Of a stretch of 64,000 nt of DNA, positions 33,883 to 43,051 are shown piece after piece. Position 1 is the first letter of the stretch. Every line of letters starts with the position of its first letter. The position numbers and the translations under genes are program-made. The stretch is taken from positions 1,240,001 to 1,304,000 of the forward strand of contig NZ_CP098806.1 of assembly GCF_023822005.2 (NCBI RefSeq), written 5' to 3'. This stretch comes from Dyadobacter fanqingshengii. Its GTDB lineage: Bacteria > Bacteroidota > Bacteroidia > Cytophagales > Spirosomataceae. The notes under the pieces are model-generated. The model worked only from the letters and a program-made list of their open reading frames with translations, was not told the origin of the DNA and made no database searches.

Positions 33883-34591
33883 CAAAATAAAAGACCTGGC
33901 CTTAAACGACCATCCCGATGACGAAAAATGGGATGCAGAAGAAGTTTGGGGAAAGATCAAGCAAAAAGATAAGAGGCGGAGCAGGTGGATTTGGTATCTG
34001 CTTCCAGCTGCAGCCAGTGTCCTGATCGCTATTTTCTGGATGTGGCCAAATGATAAAAAGGAAATGTCAGTGGTTAAGGAAAGCATCGAGAATGTTGAAA
34101 AACAACGCACAGTGCAAACTCATTCTGATAAACACTTATCCGTCGTAAAAGAAGTAGAAGAGAAACCCAAAGTTCGGCCTCATCGGGCGACTGTCCAGCG
34201 AGTTGAAATCATGAAAGAGCCAATCCTTGAAATTGAAGCAGCCACAGTCAATGATCAAATGTTTGGCGTGAATCCGGAGAAAATGTTTGAAAATAATCCT
34301 GAACTCGTTGCACAAGCAAATCCGGATTCTTTGGCATTAACAGAGACAAAACCAACATTGCCCGTAAAGGAGCGGGTTTTGACAGCGGAGATTGAATTGC
34401 CTGGTCGGCAGGAAGAAATCCCGCTCACAGCATTGCAAATCATGTTCAAAAAGGCAAAAGAGGAACGTGAAACAAGGCGGCTGCGAACCCGCTACATTGA
34501 CAATGACAAGGCTTTCTGGTCTTTCGTACGTCATAGTTTTGTCGAAAATCCCACGGTGGTTGCGCCGGACAATCCTTCAAAGCAACACTAG
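33860..34591 (+). CDS. Putative anti-sigma factor, single-pass membrane protein
   Basis: Protein of 243 residues. The N-terminal about 45 residues are charged and helical (LFNKIKDLALNDHPDDEKWDAEEVW), suited to binding a sigma factor. One membrane helix follows at about 48-65 (WYLLPAAASVLIAIFWMW), then a long, low-complexity, Lys/Glu/Pro-rich periplasmic tail. It is translationally coupled to the ECF sigma gene by a 23-base overlap. No zinc-binding anti-sigma motif is visible, so the role is inferred from topology and position. Confidence 0.72.
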   Translation: MHNEKLFNKIKDLALNDHPDDEKWDAEEVWGKIKQKDKRRSRWIWYLLPAAASVLIAIFWMWPNDKKEMSVVKESIENVEKQRTVQTHSDKHLSVVKEVEEKPKVRPHRATVQRVEIMKEPILEIEAATVNDQMFGVNPEKMFENNPELVAQANPDSLALTETKPTLPVKERVLTAEIELPGRQEEIPLTALQIMFKKAKEERETRRLRTRYIDNDKAFWSFVRHSFVENPTVVAPDNPSKQH

Positions 34592-34625
34592 TTTTATCTT
34601 ATTATATACTTAAAATCTATTAGCC

Positions 34626-35690
34626 ATGAACTTACTTTTTGTTTGTTTAACAACATTGCTTTGCCCACTTTCAAACGCCGCTGAGCCGGATACCATCATT
34701 CTGAAAGCCGGAAGCAATAGCAAAGTGATCTTTTACGGAAAGACCGGAGAAGATCTAAAAAATCTCGAACAGCTGGATCTGAACCGCATTATTAGGGACC
34801 TGAATTTCAGGCAGGCAAACCAGGACACCGCGCAGGTCCTCAATGTTAAGCTTGAAAACGCTGCTTTTGTGAATTCCGAAATGCCGAATCCGACAGGATG
34901 GCGTGAGAAATTTTTGCAAAACACATTCCTTAATTTGCATCTGGGCACAGGATCCCACGTCAACAGATATGTTTTTTTTAACCCGCCGCCAAGTGCGCTG
35001 AATCATCCGACTGCCACGTTACAAAGTCAGATTCTGCTGCGTAACAAGCTCTCATTGAGTGCTTCGGTATTGCATGATATGAAACTGGTGACAATGCCAA
35101 AAGCGAATCTTTCCTTGCGTTATGGCATCGGGGCAGGTGTCACTATCCAGCAATATGTACATTGGAATATTTTGGAAAATGTTCCTAATGAGGACGTTAG
35201 CGAAGTTTCCGGCCGTGCATTCTCGCTTTTGGGAAGGGAGGGGATCGCGGCTTCCCAATCTGATTTTAATGCGTTTCAAACCTTTGCTCAGGTTGCGCCC
35301 AGGTTTTCTCTCAAAAATGCAAAAGGGCAATCGACCTGGTATTTCAGCATTGGGGCGAGACTTAATTACAATAAGATCTTTGAAAACATGGATCCGGCTG
35401 CCCAAAGTGCCGTCTTGAATGTGAACACGCCGGACGGCGGCAAAACCACGACAATTAGCCCGATCATATCCGGGAAAGGATACGAGCTTAGAGGTAAAAA
35501 CAGCAATTTCGGGGTCAGTTATCTTGCTGAAATCGGTTACAAGGCGGTGGGATTGTTCGTTAATTACTATCCCAATTATCTCCCGGTTCATACGAAGGTC
35601 CAACCAGGTGTAACGGGATCGGGTGCAGGTTATAACCAGCGAAATGGCAAACTGGGTTATATTTCCTTTGGTGTAAAGCTTGGGAGATAA
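34626..35690 (+). CDS. Secreted, probably outer-membrane, protein of unknown function
   Basis: Protein of 354 residues with a signal peptide (MNLLFVCLTTLLCPLSNA). After about 100 residues, strand-rich alternating sequence with aromatic residues (KLSLSASVLHDMKLVTMP, SLRYGIGAGVTIQQYVHW, FGVSYLAEIGYKAVGLFVNYYPNY) and a last stretch LGYISFGVKLGR suggest a small outer-membrane beta-barrel. It is 34 bases after the anti-sigma-like gene and may be the output or sensor of that ECF system. Its 3' end overlaps the convergent AraC gene by 34 bases. No named family is recognised. Confidence 0.65.
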   Translation: MNLLFVCLTTLLCPLSNAAEPDTIILKAGSNSKVIFYGKTGEDLKNLEQLDLNRIIRDLNFRQANQDTAQVLNVKLENAAFVNSEMPNPTGWREKFLQNTFLNLHLGTGSHVNRYVFFNPPPSALNHPTATLQSQILLRNKLSLSASVLHDMKLVTMPKANLSLRYGIGAGVTIQQYVHWNILENVPNEDVSEVSGRAFSLLGREGIAASQSDFNAFQTFAQVAPRFSLKNAKGQSTWYFSIGARLNYNKIFENMDPAAQSAVLNVNTPDGGKTTTISPIISGKGYELRGKNSNFGVSYLAEIGYKAVGLFVNYYPNYLPVHTKVQPGVTGSGAGYNQRNGKLGYISFGVKLGR

Positions 35691-36556
35691 GCCGGCTGCT
35701 TGCCCTTTTTAAACTCGAAAGGCGTCTGTCCCCGCAACTTTTTGAACGCGTGTATGAAATGCGAAACATTCTCGAATCCGACCTGAAAGCAAATTTGCGT
35801 GACCGATTCTTCGCTTTTGATCAACAACTCACACGCATAACGAACGCGCAGGTCGGTAACATACTGGATCAATGTCTGGCCGGTTTGTGATTTGAAATAG
35901 CGGCAGAATGCGCTTTCGTTCATATTAGCCAGATCCGCCACTTCATTCAGGAAAATCTGCCCGGTGAAATGTTCATGTAAATAAGCCTTCACCTGACTAA
36001 GCCGGTTGCTGTTCTTCGCCAGCGAGCGCCCAGGTGCATAAGGTGTCGAAAGCGGTTGCAAATGTGGTGAAACCGCCATTTTATGCAGTAGCGACATCAG
36101 AAACATCAGTTGTTCGAAGCCCTCCATCCGGATCAACGTTTGCAGCTGCGCCGCGATTTCGGAGCGAAGTGGTTCCAGTAATTTGATTCCGGCTGCAGCT
36201 TTATCCAGAAGCGTCGCAATGGCACTGGTTTCTGGCAATTGAAAGAAATCTTTGCCTACAAAGTCCTCGGAAAACCGAACAACCATTGCTTCCGACATCA
36301 CGCCTGAATCGGGTTGGTAATAAATGTTGTCGTTTTTCCAGTAATGCGGCAGGTTTTTCCCTATTAAAATTACCTCGCCACTTTCAAAGCGCTCGATGCA
36401 GTTGCCGATGAAACGCGTTCCTGCGCCACTAATGACATGGTTTAGCTCAATTTCGGGATGAAAATGCCAGGGATTGGTAAAAAAGGGGACAAATTCATGC
36501 CGCAGGTCAAACGACCGGGCATCATTCTGCGGAACATTCAGTCGGTTGGGACGCAT
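35657..36556 (-). CDS. AraC family regulator with cupin sensor domain
   Basis: About 299 residues from the ATG at 36556; an ATG at 36622 in the same frame is also possible. The N-terminal half is an AraC-type cupin (FFTNPWHFHPEIELNHVISGAGTRF). The last about 100 residues hold the double helix-turn-helix: VKAYLHEHFTGQIFLNEVADLANMNESAFCRYFKSQTGQ, then CELLIKSEESVTQICFQVGFENVSHFIHAFKKLRGQTP. It is divergent from the operon at 36709-41781 with 152 bases between starts, and so is the likely activator of that operon in response to its sugar substrate. Confidence 0.9.
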   Translation of the reverse strand: MRPNRLNVPQNDARSFDLRHEFVPFFTNPWHFHPEIELNHVISGAGTRFIGNCIERFESGEVILIGKNLPHYWKNDNIYYQPDSGVMSEAMVVRFSEDFVGKDFFQLPETSAIATLLDKAAAGIKLLEPLRSEIAAQLQTLIRMEGFEQLMFLMSLLHKMAVSPHLQPLSTPYAPGRSLAKNSNRLSQVKAYLHEHFTGQIFLNEVADLANMNESAFCRYFKSQTGQTLIQYVTDLRVRYACELLIKSEESVTQICFQVGFENVSHFIHAFKKLRGQTPFEFKKGKQPAYLPSFTPKEI

Positions 36557-36708
36557 GTAGTTTAGAAAAAAGAGCTTGGACTTTGTCGCCAAGTTTGCAA
36601 TATCACTTACAATGTAATTCAAGATGCAAATAAAATGTTATTTATTGCAAAAAGACCATTAGAAAAATGAATGTTTTTAATTGAATTTTGCAAGAAACGA
36701 ATTTAAAT

Positions 36709-37437
36709 ATGATGCGAATTTCCTTCCTTTTACTCTTCGTAATGTTTACCGGTTTGTCCGGCCAGGCCCAAAACAAAAATTCGCTTTCAAAATCCGAGCA
36801 GGATGCAGGATGGAAATTGCTATTCGACGGCAAAACCACAAATGGCTGGCGTGGCGCTTACAGCACGGTGTTTCCGAAACACGGATGGGTTGTAAAGGAC
36901 GGTGAGTTGCGAGGAGAACTTTCTGAAGGCGCAGAATCGGGTGACGCGGGCGACATTGTGACGCAGAAAAAATACAGGAATTTCGAATTGGTATTCGAAT
37001 GGAAGCTTGGAAAAGGCGGCAATTCTGGTGTGAAATATTTTATTGAAGAGCGACTGCCAAAACCCGAGAAAGGATCGCAAGCGGGTTACGAATATCAGCT
37101 TATCGACGATGCCACCTACATTTATCAGGACAAGCTTTTGCCGCAGGACTTGAAAACAGCTTCCATTTATGACGTCATGGCAGCCGAAAAACCGGATGTA
37201 AAAATGGAGGTTTGGCACATTTCAAAAATAAAAATAGAAAACGAGCAGATTGAACACTGGCTGGATGAGGTCAAGGTGCTGGATGTGAACAGGAAAGATG
37301 CCGCATTCAAGCAAGGGATCATGGATAGTAAATACAAAGATTATCAGGGCTTTGGCTCCATTCCGGAGGGTTACATTCTTTTCCAGGACCACGGTCACAG
37401 CGTCGCATTTCGGAACATCAAAATCAGGGAATTATGA
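36709..37437 (+). CDS. DUF1080 family protein (3-keto-disaccharide hydrolase fold), secreted
   Basis: Protein of 242 residues starting at the ATG at 36709, giving a signal peptide MMRISFLLLFVMFTGLSGQAQ. The body is a LamG-like jelly roll with DUF1080 hallmarks: WKLLFDGKTTNGWRGAY, KKYRNFELVFEWKLGKGGNSGVKYF, GYEYQLIDD and GYILFQDHGHSVAFRNIKIREL. Some DUF1080 members hydrolyse 3-keto-glycosides produced by Gfo/Idh/MocA oxidoreductases. Here the next gene, overlapping by ATGA, is exactly such an oxidoreductase, and an isomerase and transporter follow. This strongly supports a keto-sugar pathway role in the periplasm. Confidence 0.88.
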   Translation: MMRISFLLLFVMFTGLSGQAQNKNSLSKSEQDAGWKLLFDGKTTNGWRGAYSTVFPKHGWVVKDGELRGELSEGAESGDAGDIVTQKKYRNFELVFEWKLGKGGNSGVKYFIEERLPKPEKGSQAGYEYQLIDDATYIYQDKLLPQDLKTASIYDVMAAEKPDVKMEVWHISKIKIENEQIEHWLDEVKVLDVNRKDAAFKQGIMDSKYKDYQGFGSIPEGYILFQDHGHSVAFRNIKIREL

Positions 37438-38795
37438 ACCGCAGAAATTTTATTGAAAAATCGGCTGCGGCTGCGGCAATGATCGGCTTTCCTACCATTG
37501 TTCCGGCATCTGTTTTTGGTAAAAATGCGCCTTCTAACAGGGTAACGGTTGGTTTAATCGGCACGGGCAGGCAGGGCTTCGGCCAGAATTTGCAAGGCGC
37601 GGACTTGGAAACGATCAGTGCGCGGGTGCCGGGATTGCTTGAAATTCCCGAAGCGCAGATTCTGGCAGTTTGCGATGTGGACAGCTGGCGAATGGCTCAG
37701 GCTAAGCAGGTTGTGGAGACACATTATAGCAAAAGCAAGCCGGGAGGCGCGTACAAAGGTTGTTCTGAACACCAGGATTTCCGGGAAATTATCGCCAGAA
37801 AAGACATTGACGCCGTCATGATCTCGACACCGGATTACTGGCACGTTCCCATGGCCATGATGGCTGCACGCGCTAAAAAACACGTGAGCTGCGAAAAGCC
37901 GCTCAGTATGAGCGTACATCAGGGCCGAGACCTTGTGGAAGCCATTAAAAAGTATGGCATTGTAAATCGGACAGACAGTGAATTTCGTTCGGTAAGGCCT
38001 CAGAATCACGCTGTTGAGCTAGTTCGCAACGGTCGTATCGGGCAGTTGCAGAAAGTGGAGATCACTTTTCCTTCCGATCCGGATCCGGTTCCAAGCCAGG
38101 CTGATATGCCTGTTCCGAAGGAGTTAAACTATGATCTCTGGCTCGGCCCCATGCCTTACGTGCCTTACACGGATATGCGCGTGCATACCCCATTTGATTT
38201 GAAAAAAAGGCCAAACTGGATGCGTGTGGACACTTATGCGCAGGGGATGATCTCGAATTGGGGCGCACATTATTTCGACATGGCGCAATGGGCTAATAAC
38301 AGCGAATATTCCGGCCCGGTGGAGGTGGAAGGCAGCGGCGAGTTTCCGAAAAGTCTTTGGAACTCCATGATCAATTTTCAGGTGAGTTACCGTTATGCAA
38401 ATGGGGTTGAAATGACGTGTCAGCAAACGCCAACCAGCAAGCCGGGCATCCGTTACACCGGTTCGGAAGGGTGGATTTATGTGGAAGGTTTTCCAGGCGC
38501 AATTACAGCCGGTAACCCGGCCATACTTAATTCGAAACCCACTTCCAGTGAGCTGGATTTATCCAAAACCCTGTGGGATAAGGCCGATTTTATCGAAGCC
38601 GTGAGGAACAATCGCAAGACATTGGAACCATTGGAAGTAGGTCACCGCACGATCTCCATTTCGCAAATAGGGCTTATCGCCTGCCAGACCGGCCAGAAAC
38701 TGAAATGGAATCCTGAAAAGGAGCTTTTTGACGGCAATAATGCTGCAAACGCATTGCTGGCTGCTCCTTTGGCCAGAAAAGAATGGGTTTTGTAA
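37434..38795 (+). CDS. Tat-exported Gfo/Idh/MocA family oxidoreductase
   Basis: Protein of 453 residues with a twin-arginine signal (MNRRNFIEKSAAAAAMIGFP), so it is exported with a bound cofactor. The Rossmann motif is VTVGLIGTGRQGFG; the family's EKPLSMSV lysine segment is present, followed by a C-terminal domain with WGAHYFDMAQWA and TGSEGWIYVEG. Such exported members oxidise or reduce sugars at C3 with tightly bound NAD. The start codon overlaps the preceding DUF1080 gene (ATGA), showing coupled translation and supporting oxidation of a glycoside to a keto form that the hydrolase then splits. Confidence 0.92.
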   Translation: MNRRNFIEKSAAAAAMIGFPTIVPASVFGKNAPSNRVTVGLIGTGRQGFGQNLQGADLETISARVPGLLEIPEAQILAVCDVDSWRMAQAKQVVETHYSKSKPGGAYKGCSEHQDFREIIARKDIDAVMISTPDYWHVPMAMMAARAKKHVSCEKPLSMSVHQGRDLVEAIKKYGIVNRTDSEFRSVRPQNHAVELVRNGRIGQLQKVEITFPSDPDPVPSQADMPVPKELNYDLWLGPMPYVPYTDMRVHTPFDLKKRPNWMRVDTYAQGMISNWGAHYFDMAQWANNSEYSGPVEVEGSGEFPKSLWNSMINFQVSYRYANGVEMTCQQTPTSKPGIRYTGSEGWIYVEGFPGAITAGNPAILNSKPTSSELDLSKTLWDKADFIEAVRNNRKTLEPLEVGHRTISISQIGLIACQTGQKLKWNPEKELFDGNNAANALLAAPLARKEWVL

Positions 38796-38813
38796 TCCTA
38801 ATCAAAGCATGCT

Positions 38814-39698
38814 ATGAAATACTTTTTGCTGATCTTTAATTTTTGTTTGCAAATGGGACATTGTTCCGGTCAAGGTATTGATAATGAATTTTTTACACTT
38901 CATAATATCATCCGCGGGGACTCAGTTTACAGCACATTTGATAAGCAGGTTGCGCTCATTAAAAAGGCAGGATTTGACGGAATTGAGATAAACCAGACCG
39001 AGAGTTTTGAAGGGATGAAAGCGGCTTTGGACAAGCATCATTTCAAAGGATCGTACTTCTATGTAAAGCTCAATCTGGAAGAGCCGTATATGGATCCGCG
39101 TCTGCCTGAATTCATTAAGGCGTTAAAAGGAAGCGGAACCATCATTGCGCCTTACATTATCAGTGAATCAAAACGTTACAAGTCATCCGACGGACAAGCA
39201 GACACGCTGACTGTCAGACTAGTCCGGCAACTCGCAGATCTGGCAGCTGCCTCCGGTCTGGACTTGGCAATCTATCCGCATTATGGCTTTTATGTCGAAA
39301 AAACAGATCATGCATTGGCCCTGGTTAAGAAGATCGACCGCAAAAATTCAGGGTTAACCTTCAATCTCTGCCACTGGCTCGCAACCACCACTGCCGACGA
39401 ACGCAAAACGCTTCACGAGCAGCTTATGGCCATGAAACCGCATCTGAAAATGATCACCATATCGGGTGCTAATGACGTGATCACGGACAAAAAGAATGTT
39501 TGGGATGATTACATTTTGCCGCTTGGTCAGGGCACATTTGATACTTACGGTTTGGTAAAATATGTCGTGAAAGATCTCGGTTTCAAGGGCCCGATCGGTG
39601 TTCAATGCTATAATATCAAAGGCAATAAGCCATTGCTGATCAGCAGCACCATGGAAGTCTGGAAGCGTTACGAAGCCAATTTAACGAGCAGAAAATGA
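38814..39698 (+). CDS. Secreted sugar phosphate isomerase/epimerase-like TIM barrel
   Basis: Protein of 294 residues with a signal peptide (MKYFLLIFNFCLQMGHCSGQ). The TIM-barrel features of the xylose-isomerase-like superfamily are FDKQVALIKKAGFDGIEINQ, LAIYPHYGFYVEKTDHALALV, LTFNLCHWLATT and GPIGVQCYNIKG. It starts 18 bases after the oxidoreductase gene and overlaps the MFS gene by 4 bases, so it is an integral part of the operon. A likely job is isomerisation or epimerisation of a keto-sugar intermediate. Confidence 0.87.
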   Translation: MKYFLLIFNFCLQMGHCSGQGIDNEFFTLHNIIRGDSVYSTFDKQVALIKKAGFDGIEINQTESFEGMKAALDKHHFKGSYFYVKLNLEEPYMDPRLPEFIKALKGSGTIIAPYIISESKRYKSSDGQADTLTVRLVRQLADLAAASGLDLAIYPHYGFYVEKTDHALALVKKIDRKNSGLTFNLCHWLATTTADERKTLHEQLMAMKPHLKMITISGANDVITDKKNVWDDYILPLGQGTFDTYGLVKYVVKDLGFKGPIGVQCYNIKGNKPLLISSTMEVWKRYEANLTSRK

Positions 39699-40981
39699 AC
39701 ACCTTGGCAGAAAATCCGCAAGAGCTCATTATCAATAAACCTTCTGTCATGCGCTGGTGGATTTGCGCCTTGCTGTTTTTCGCCACGACCATTAATTATA
39801 TTGACCGCCAGGTGCTTGCGATTCTTGCGCCTCAACTGCAAACGGAGATCGGCTGGTCGGAAGTCGAATATGGCTACATTGTCACCGCGTTTCAGTTTTC
39901 ATACGCCATCGGACTTTTGCTCGCCGGGAAGCTGATCGATTATCTAGGGACTAAGAAGGGTTATATCATTTCAATTTTCATATGGTCGCTGGCGGCGGTT
40001 GGGCACGCTTTTGCGGGCTCGGCGGCTGGTTTTGGTGTAGCAAGGCTGGCTTTGGGCATGGGCGAATCGGGTAATTTTCCGGCGGCGATAAAAGTCATTT
40101 CGGAATGGTTTCCGAGAAAAGAAAGGGCGCTGGCTACGGGGATTTTTAACTCAGGGTCCAATATCGGGGCCATTGTCGCGCCGCTGGTTGTGCCATTCAT
40201 TGCCATCCATTATGGCTGGCGATGGGCGTTCATTATCACCGGAATGCTTGGTTTCGTCTGGTTGTTATTTTGGATAAAAGCTTTCAAAGCGCCCGAAAAA
40301 CACCCTGATGTTAATCACGAAGAACTTGCCCTGATCAATTCTGACCAGGTTGCCGAAGATGCGCCATCGGCTACAATGCTCGAAATCCTGAAAACCAGAA
40401 AGGCCTGGGCGCTGGCTGCGGGCAAATTTCTCACCGATCCGATCTGGTGGTTTTTCCTTTACTGGCTTCCCAAATTTCTGAATCAGACTTACCACATTAA
40501 CATTGACAAAATGGGTTTGCCACTGATTACGGCTTATTTGATCGCAGATGCGGGAAGCATTGGTGGCGGCTGGATTTCTTCCAAATTCCTGAAAATGGGC
40601 TGGTCGGTGAACGCCGCGCGGAAAACGACACTGCTGATCTGCGCCTTGATGGTCATGCCTATTTATTTCGTTTCCGGCATCGGAACGCTCTGGCCTGCGG
40701 TGCTGCTGATCGGACTGGGCATGGCGGCGCATACGGGCTGGTCCGCGAACATGTATACATTGGCAACTGATTTTTTTCCTAGGAAAGACACGGGCAAAAT
40801 CGTGGGATTCATCGGCATGGCCGGCGCGGTGGGCGGCATGCTGATGGCCACCGCTACGGGACATTTGCTGGAAGCCACAGGCAGTTTTAAAAGCATTTTC
40901 ATCGTCGCCGCTTCCATGTATTCGTTAGCGTTAGTCATCATTCACCTGCTTGTCCCCAACATTGATTCTGTAAAATCTTAG
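39695..40981 (+). CDS. MFS transporter, hexuronate/ACS-type
   Basis: Inner-membrane protein of 428 residues with about 12 helices. The start WWICALLFFATTINYIDRQVLAILAPQLQ and the loop between helices 2 and 3 (GKLIDYLGTKKGY) match the anion:cation symporter branch that includes ExuT. These carry hexuronates and other sugar acids with protons. It overlaps the isomerase gene by ATGA and precedes the PhyH gene by 11 bases. In this operon it probably brings the released or isomerised sugar into the cytoplasm. Confidence 0.93.
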   Translation: MNTLAENPQELIINKPSVMRWWICALLFFATTINYIDRQVLAILAPQLQTEIGWSEVEYGYIVTAFQFSYAIGLLLAGKLIDYLGTKKGYIISIFIWSLAAVGHAFAGSAAGFGVARLALGMGESGNFPAAIKVISEWFPRKERALATGIFNSGSNIGAIVAPLVVPFIAIHYGWRWAFIITGMLGFVWLLFWIKAFKAPEKHPDVNHEELALINSDQVAEDAPSATMLEILKTRKAWALAAGKFLTDPIWWFFLYWLPKFLNQTYHINIDKMGLPLITAYLIADAGSIGGGWISSKFLKMGWSVNAARKTTLLICALMVMPIYFVSGIGTLWPAVLLIGLGMAAHTGWSANMYTLATDFFPRKDTGKIVGFIGMAGAVGGMLMATATGHLLEATGSFKSIFIVAASMYSLALVIIHLLVPNIDSVKS

Positions 40982-40992
40982 ACTTCATAATC

Positions 40993-41781
40993 ATGCAGTT
41001 TACCCCTGAACACCTCGAATCTTATCATCGCGACGGTTACGTTGTGGTGCGTGAATTTTTCTCCAGAAACGAAGTAGACCTGCTCTATCGCGTAGCAACA
41101 AGCGACGATGTGATCACCAGCAAAAGTTACGACCGGATTGACGCCGCCGGCCTCAAAACCAAGCTGGCGCTCTGGTACGCGCTTGATGAGAGCATTTACA
41201 GTAAATTCGCTCGTTCTGAGCGCATTGTAAATGCAGTGGAACAGATTCTGGATGGAAAAGCTGCGCACTACCATTCCAAATTAATGCAAAAGGAACCCAG
41301 GACGGGCGGTGCGTGGGAGTGGCATCAGGATTATGGATATTGGTATAAAAACAATGGGTTCCTATTGCCTGAAATGCTGAGTGTTATCACCGCATTAACG
41401 CCCGCAACAAAGAAAAACGGTTGTCTTCAAATGATCCGTGGCTCGCATAAAATGGGTCGCGTGGAGCATGGCTTCGCGGGTGAGCAGGTGGGTGCGGATA
41501 TGGAAAAGGTGAACGAAGCATTGAAGATCATGCCGCTGGATTACCTGGAAATGGGAGCGGGAGATACTGCGTTTTTCCACTGCAATGTGTTGCATGCTTC
41601 TGCTGCGAACTTGTCGGATCATCCGCGGTGGTCCATTATTACCGCTTATAATCTCGCCAGCAACAAACCCTACAAAGATGTTCACACAAGCAGTTATACG
41701 CCTGTTGACCCTTTCAAAGGCGACCTGCTCACCGAAGAGATTGTCAGCATTTCAGATCAGGCGGATTTCCTGATAAAATAG
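40993..41781 (+). CDS. Phytanoyl-CoA dioxygenase (PhyH) family protein
   Basis: Cytoplasmic protein of 262 residues with the Fe(II)/2-oxoglutarate oxygenase facial triad. EWHQDYGYW gives the His-x-Asp pair, and FHCNVLHASAANLSDHPRWSIITAYN gives the distal His and the 2-oxoglutarate-binding Arg. The start HLESYHRDGYVVVREFFS is the family's usual beginning. It is the last gene of the operon at 36709-41781, so it presumably hydroxylates a sugar-derived or linked small molecule taken up by the MFS protein. The substrate is unknown; the presence of an oxygenase in a keto-sugar operon is notable. Confidence 0.9.
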   Translation: MQFTPEHLESYHRDGYVVVREFFSRNEVDLLYRVATSDDVITSKSYDRIDAAGLKTKLALWYALDESIYSKFARSERIVNAVEQILDGKAAHYHSKLMQKEPRTGGAWEWHQDYGYWYKNNGFLLPEMLSVITALTPATKKNGCLQMIRGSHKMGRVEHGFAGEQVGADMEKVNEALKIMPLDYLEMGAGDTAFFHCNVLHASAANLSDHPRWSIITAYNLASNKPYKDVHTSSYTPVDPFKGDLLTEEIVSISDQADFLIK

Positions 41782-41823
41782 ACATTCAGTCCATCAGAAA
41801 CCGGCATGTGTCGCGGAAAAGGC

Positions 41824-41853
41824 TTGTTTACCAGAGCATATTCTTGTACTTTG
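41824..41853 (+). promoter_or_regulatory. Candidate promoter of the NarL-type two-component genes
   Basis: TTG at 41824-41826 and TACTTTG at 41847-41853 are separated by 20 bases, close to the Bacteroidota arrangement of TTTG and TAnnTTTG (the -7 element is one base short). The kinase ATG follows 38 bases downstream. Recognition is by eye only. Confidence 0.35.
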
Positions 41854-41891
41854 GTGAACATTCTTAAAACCTTGAACCATTGCCTGTTACC

Positions 41892-42944
41892 ATGCGCTTT
41901 ACGCTCTCGTTTCTGTTGGTAATCTCTTCACAATGGTGCTTTGCGCAATTGCAGATCGGGAAGTTTTTGGTTAATGGCAAACCGCGCACGTTTTCACGCG
42001 ACACGATCCAGCTCAAAGCGGGCGATAATGATCTCATTTTAGAATTCAAGAGCATTAAGGCCGATTCGGTTTCTTACCTTTACAGGTTGGAAGGGGTTGA
42101 TAATGAATGGATTGAATCCCGCTATCCTGTTTCCCGATATGTTGGCCTGGATGCCGGTAATTATATTTATCATATCAAAGCGCAGGCGGGCGGGCGGCAG
42201 CTTTCCCAATCTGAAATCTATATTAAGAAAGAGCAGGGATTTTGGAATCAATGGTGGTTTATTCCTTCTATTGTGGTTTACATTTTGGTGCTCATCGGCG
42301 TCAGCATTTATTTATTCCTGCTTTACGATTTCCGGCAAAAGCTGCGCATGCAGCACGTCAGGAATAAGATCGCTGCTGACTTGCACGATGAAGTGGGCTC
42401 AAACCTGAACAGCATTGCGATTTTTGTAGAAGTTTTACGAAAAAATGCACCGCCTGAAATGCTTCCCGTTCTGGAAAAGATCATTGCCAATTCCAAGGAA
42501 TCCGTTTCGCTGATGCAGGATACGGTCTGGACGATCAATCCGAAGAATGATAGCATTTACAAACTTTTCGACCGTATGGAGTCCTTTGCCTCGGGCGTTT
42601 TGTCTAGCCGGGACATTGGTTTTGATTTCAAGGTGGAAACAGATCTTGGGCAGGTTAACTTCACAATGGACCAGCGCAAAAGCGTTTATCTGATCTTCAA
42701 AGAAGCCATCAACAACATTGTAAAACATGCCGAAGCCAGCATGGTCTGGGTACACGTGTCGCGCTCCCGGGACACGGTCCACATTGGAATTGAAGACAAC
42801 GGGATAGGGTTCGATATGGCCGCTGAAAGCAATGGGAATGGTCTCGCAAATTTCAGGGATCGCGCCAATGAGGCTGGTATCCAGTTATTTATAGAGTCTG
42901 AAAAAGGGAAAGGGACGCGTCTTAAAACGGACATTGCACTCTAA
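41892..42944 (+). CDS. NarL-type sensor histidine kinase with triple-tyrosine domain
   Basis: About 350 residues from the ATG at 41892 (a TTG 12 bases earlier is possible). It has a signal peptide (MRFTLSFLLVISSQWCFAQ), a short periplasmic Y_Y_Y-like beta domain (VSYLYRLEGVDNEWIESRYPVSRYVGLDAGNYIYHIKA), one membrane helix near 120-145, then HisKA_3 with NKIAADLHDEVGSNLNSIAIFVE (phospho-acceptor His) and an HATPase domain ending GNGLANFRDRANEAGI. This resembles a reduced hybrid-sensor lacking the propeller repeats. It pairs with the LuxR-type regulator 107 bases downstream. Confidence 0.93.
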   Translation: MRFTLSFLLVISSQWCFAQLQIGKFLVNGKPRTFSRDTIQLKAGDNDLILEFKSIKADSVSYLYRLEGVDNEWIESRYPVSRYVGLDAGNYIYHIKAQAGGRQLSQSEIYIKKEQGFWNQWWFIPSIVVYILVLIGVSIYLFLLYDFRQKLRMQHVRNKIAADLHDEVGSNLNSIAIFVEVLRKNAPPEMLPVLEKIIANSKESVSLMQDTVWTINPKNDSIYKLFDRMESFASGVLSSRDIGFDFKVETDLGQVNFTMDQRKSVYLIFKEAINNIVKHAEASMVWVHVSRSRDTVHIGIEDNGIGFDMAAESNGNGLANFRDRANEAGIQLFIESEKGKGTRLKTDIAL

Positions 42945-43051
42945 TGTACGGATAAAATATCCATAGAATTGTTGATATTTTATCCTGAAATAAGCTGCGA
43001 AATTTGTCATCAGCAAGTGTTCAACTTATCACCTGAAAAAAGGTCAATTGC

